Source of the DNA: Kiritimatiellia bacterium
GTDB lineage: Bacteria > Verrucomicrobiota > Kiritimatiellia > RFP12 > UBA1067
Direction of reading: 5' to 3'
Assembly: GCA_017405115.1 (NCBI GenBank)
Contig: JAFRBA010000183.1
Span: 1-5,606, forward strand
Length of the DNA stretch: 5,606 bases
This document shows positions 5,153-5,606 of this stretch, one piece after another. The position numbers and the translations under genes were made by a program. The notes beneath the pieces were generated by a model. That model searched no databases and had not been told where the DNA came from. It was given only the letters and a program-made list of their open reading frames with translations. The number at the start of each line of letters is the position of its first letter. The first letter of the stretch is position 1.

Positions 5153-5606
5153 GAAGCCCCGGAACATTTCTTTACGACGGTCTTGATTATCATGATCTGG
5201 TGACGGCTGAAGAGAAGGCACTTGGAGGCATTGGCCAACTTTTTGTCGTTTTCGGTACAGTTGAAGTTTTTTCTCTCCGCACGCTCGACGGCTCGCCCGT
5301 CGCAGGCTTCGACGAAGACTTCGCCTACGACCCCATCGGCAATCGCGTCTCGTCCACCGACTACGACGAAACCGGCGCGGCGCGAACGTCGACGTATACT
5401 GCGAACGCCCTGAACCAATACACCGCGCGCACGGTGCCCGGCTGGGCGTCTGTTCGAGGCCTCGCCGATGCGGACGCGACCGTCGCCGTCAACGGCAACC
5501 CGGCGTATGCGCTCGCCTCGGGCGACCTCGCCTACTTCTTTGGCTCGGACGACTTCGACAACTCCGCTACCGGCGGCTTCGCGGAGCTCGAGGTCTCGGC
5601 CACAAT
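5149..5606 (+). CDS. RHS frame with short unique N-terminus fused to core (3' partial; probable start of RHS-A)
   Basis: GTG 5149 overlaps the lipoprotein 2 TGA (GTGA), with AAGGAGG just upstream. The first ~43 residues (to about 5277) are AT-richer, unlike RHS, and look taken from another gene's 5' end. The core then begins abruptly: SLRTLDGSPVAGF, FAYDPIGNRV, LNQYTAR, PGWASVRGLADADATVAVNGNPAY, FFGSDDFDNSATGG. It is open to the window end. The last 133 bases equal the first 133, in the same frame as RHS-A, so this may be the missing 5' end of RHS-A (570 residues in total). Without that closure it is the start of a third RHS copy. No signal peptide or secretion domain is seen. Confidence 0.75.
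   Translation, partial: MRSPGTFLYDGLDYHDLVTAEEKALGGIGQLFVVFGTVEVFSLRTLDGSPVAGFDEDFAYDPIGNRVSSTDYDETGAARTSTYTANALNQYTARTVPGWASVRGLADADATVAVNGNPAYALASGDLAYFFGSDDFDNSATGGFAELEVSAT
5278..5606 (+). repeat. RHS core repeat, copy 3 (runs off the edge)
   Basis: The copy begins abruptly at about 5278, right after AT-rich sequence, and aligns with copy 2 from about 2705. Its last 133 bases are identical to the window's first 133. Confidence 0.8.
5474..5606 (+). repeat. Terminal direct repeat, right copy
   Basis: It is identical to 1-133. Joining the two gives a 5473-bp circular path that keeps the RHS reading frame. Confidence 0.95.

Noticed and set aside
1..5606. Small plasmid or phage circle
   Set aside because: The closed form carries only RHS and lipoprotein genes, with no replication initiator, origin-like iterons, integrase or structural phage gene, so autonomy is unsupported.
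1..5606. CRISPR array, tRNA or rRNA
   Set aside because: I saw no regularly spaced short direct repeats and no cloverleaf or rRNA-like segment on either strand.

Overview
The window is a stretch of an RHS (YD-repeat) polymorphic effector array and contains nothing recognisable as housekeeping DNA. All real genes are on the + strand. Two modules of the same design follow one another: a shortened RHS protein with a variable C-terminal domain, then a putative lipoprotein gene in the position where polymorphic toxins usually carry an immunity gene. A third RHS core begins at the right edge.

Layout: (1) 1-1388, RHS-A, open at the left edge: YD-repeat core, core-closing segment, 173-residue C-terminal domain. 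(2) 1400-2254, lipoprotein 1, whose last third resembles clan CD / C13 (legumain-like) cysteine peptidases but stops just after the putative catalytic Cys. (3) 2255-2660, a composite junction with no convincing gene except the 5' extension of the next reading frame. (4) 2364-4337, RHS-B, with an in-frame palindromic insert and an in-frame minisatellite. Its C-terminal domain is a divergent homologue of that of RHS-A. (5) 4343-5152, lipoprotein 2, unrelated by eye to lipoprotein 1. (6) 5149-5606, start of another RHS frame, overlapping the lipoprotein 2 stop codon and running off the right edge.

The last 133 bases (5474-5606) are identical to the first 133 (1-133), and the reading frame continues across that overlap. 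Joined there, the window is a 5473-bp circle with exactly two RHS/lipoprotein modules, and the RHS frame at the right edge becomes the 5' end of RHS-A (570 codons plus stop). No replication, recombinase or partition gene is present. A collapsed tandem repeat in an assembly graph is therefore the simplest reading, with a real tandem array or an excised circle as alternatives.

Base composition alternates sharply. RHS cores are GC-rich with GC-ending codons, while C-terminal domains, lipoproteins and the short unique 5' ends are AT-richer. This is the usual sign of cassette exchange onto a conserved RHS scaffold. The organism cannot be fixed from this window. The RHS style and lipoprotein partners suggest a Gram-negative bacterium, possibly PVC-group (Kiritimatiellota/Verrucomicrobiota-like), and this is a low-confidence inference. 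Proposed working: the RHS shell encloses and may release the C-terminal domain, and the adjacent lipoprotein protects the producer's envelope or acts as an accessory. Neither function is shown by the sequence.
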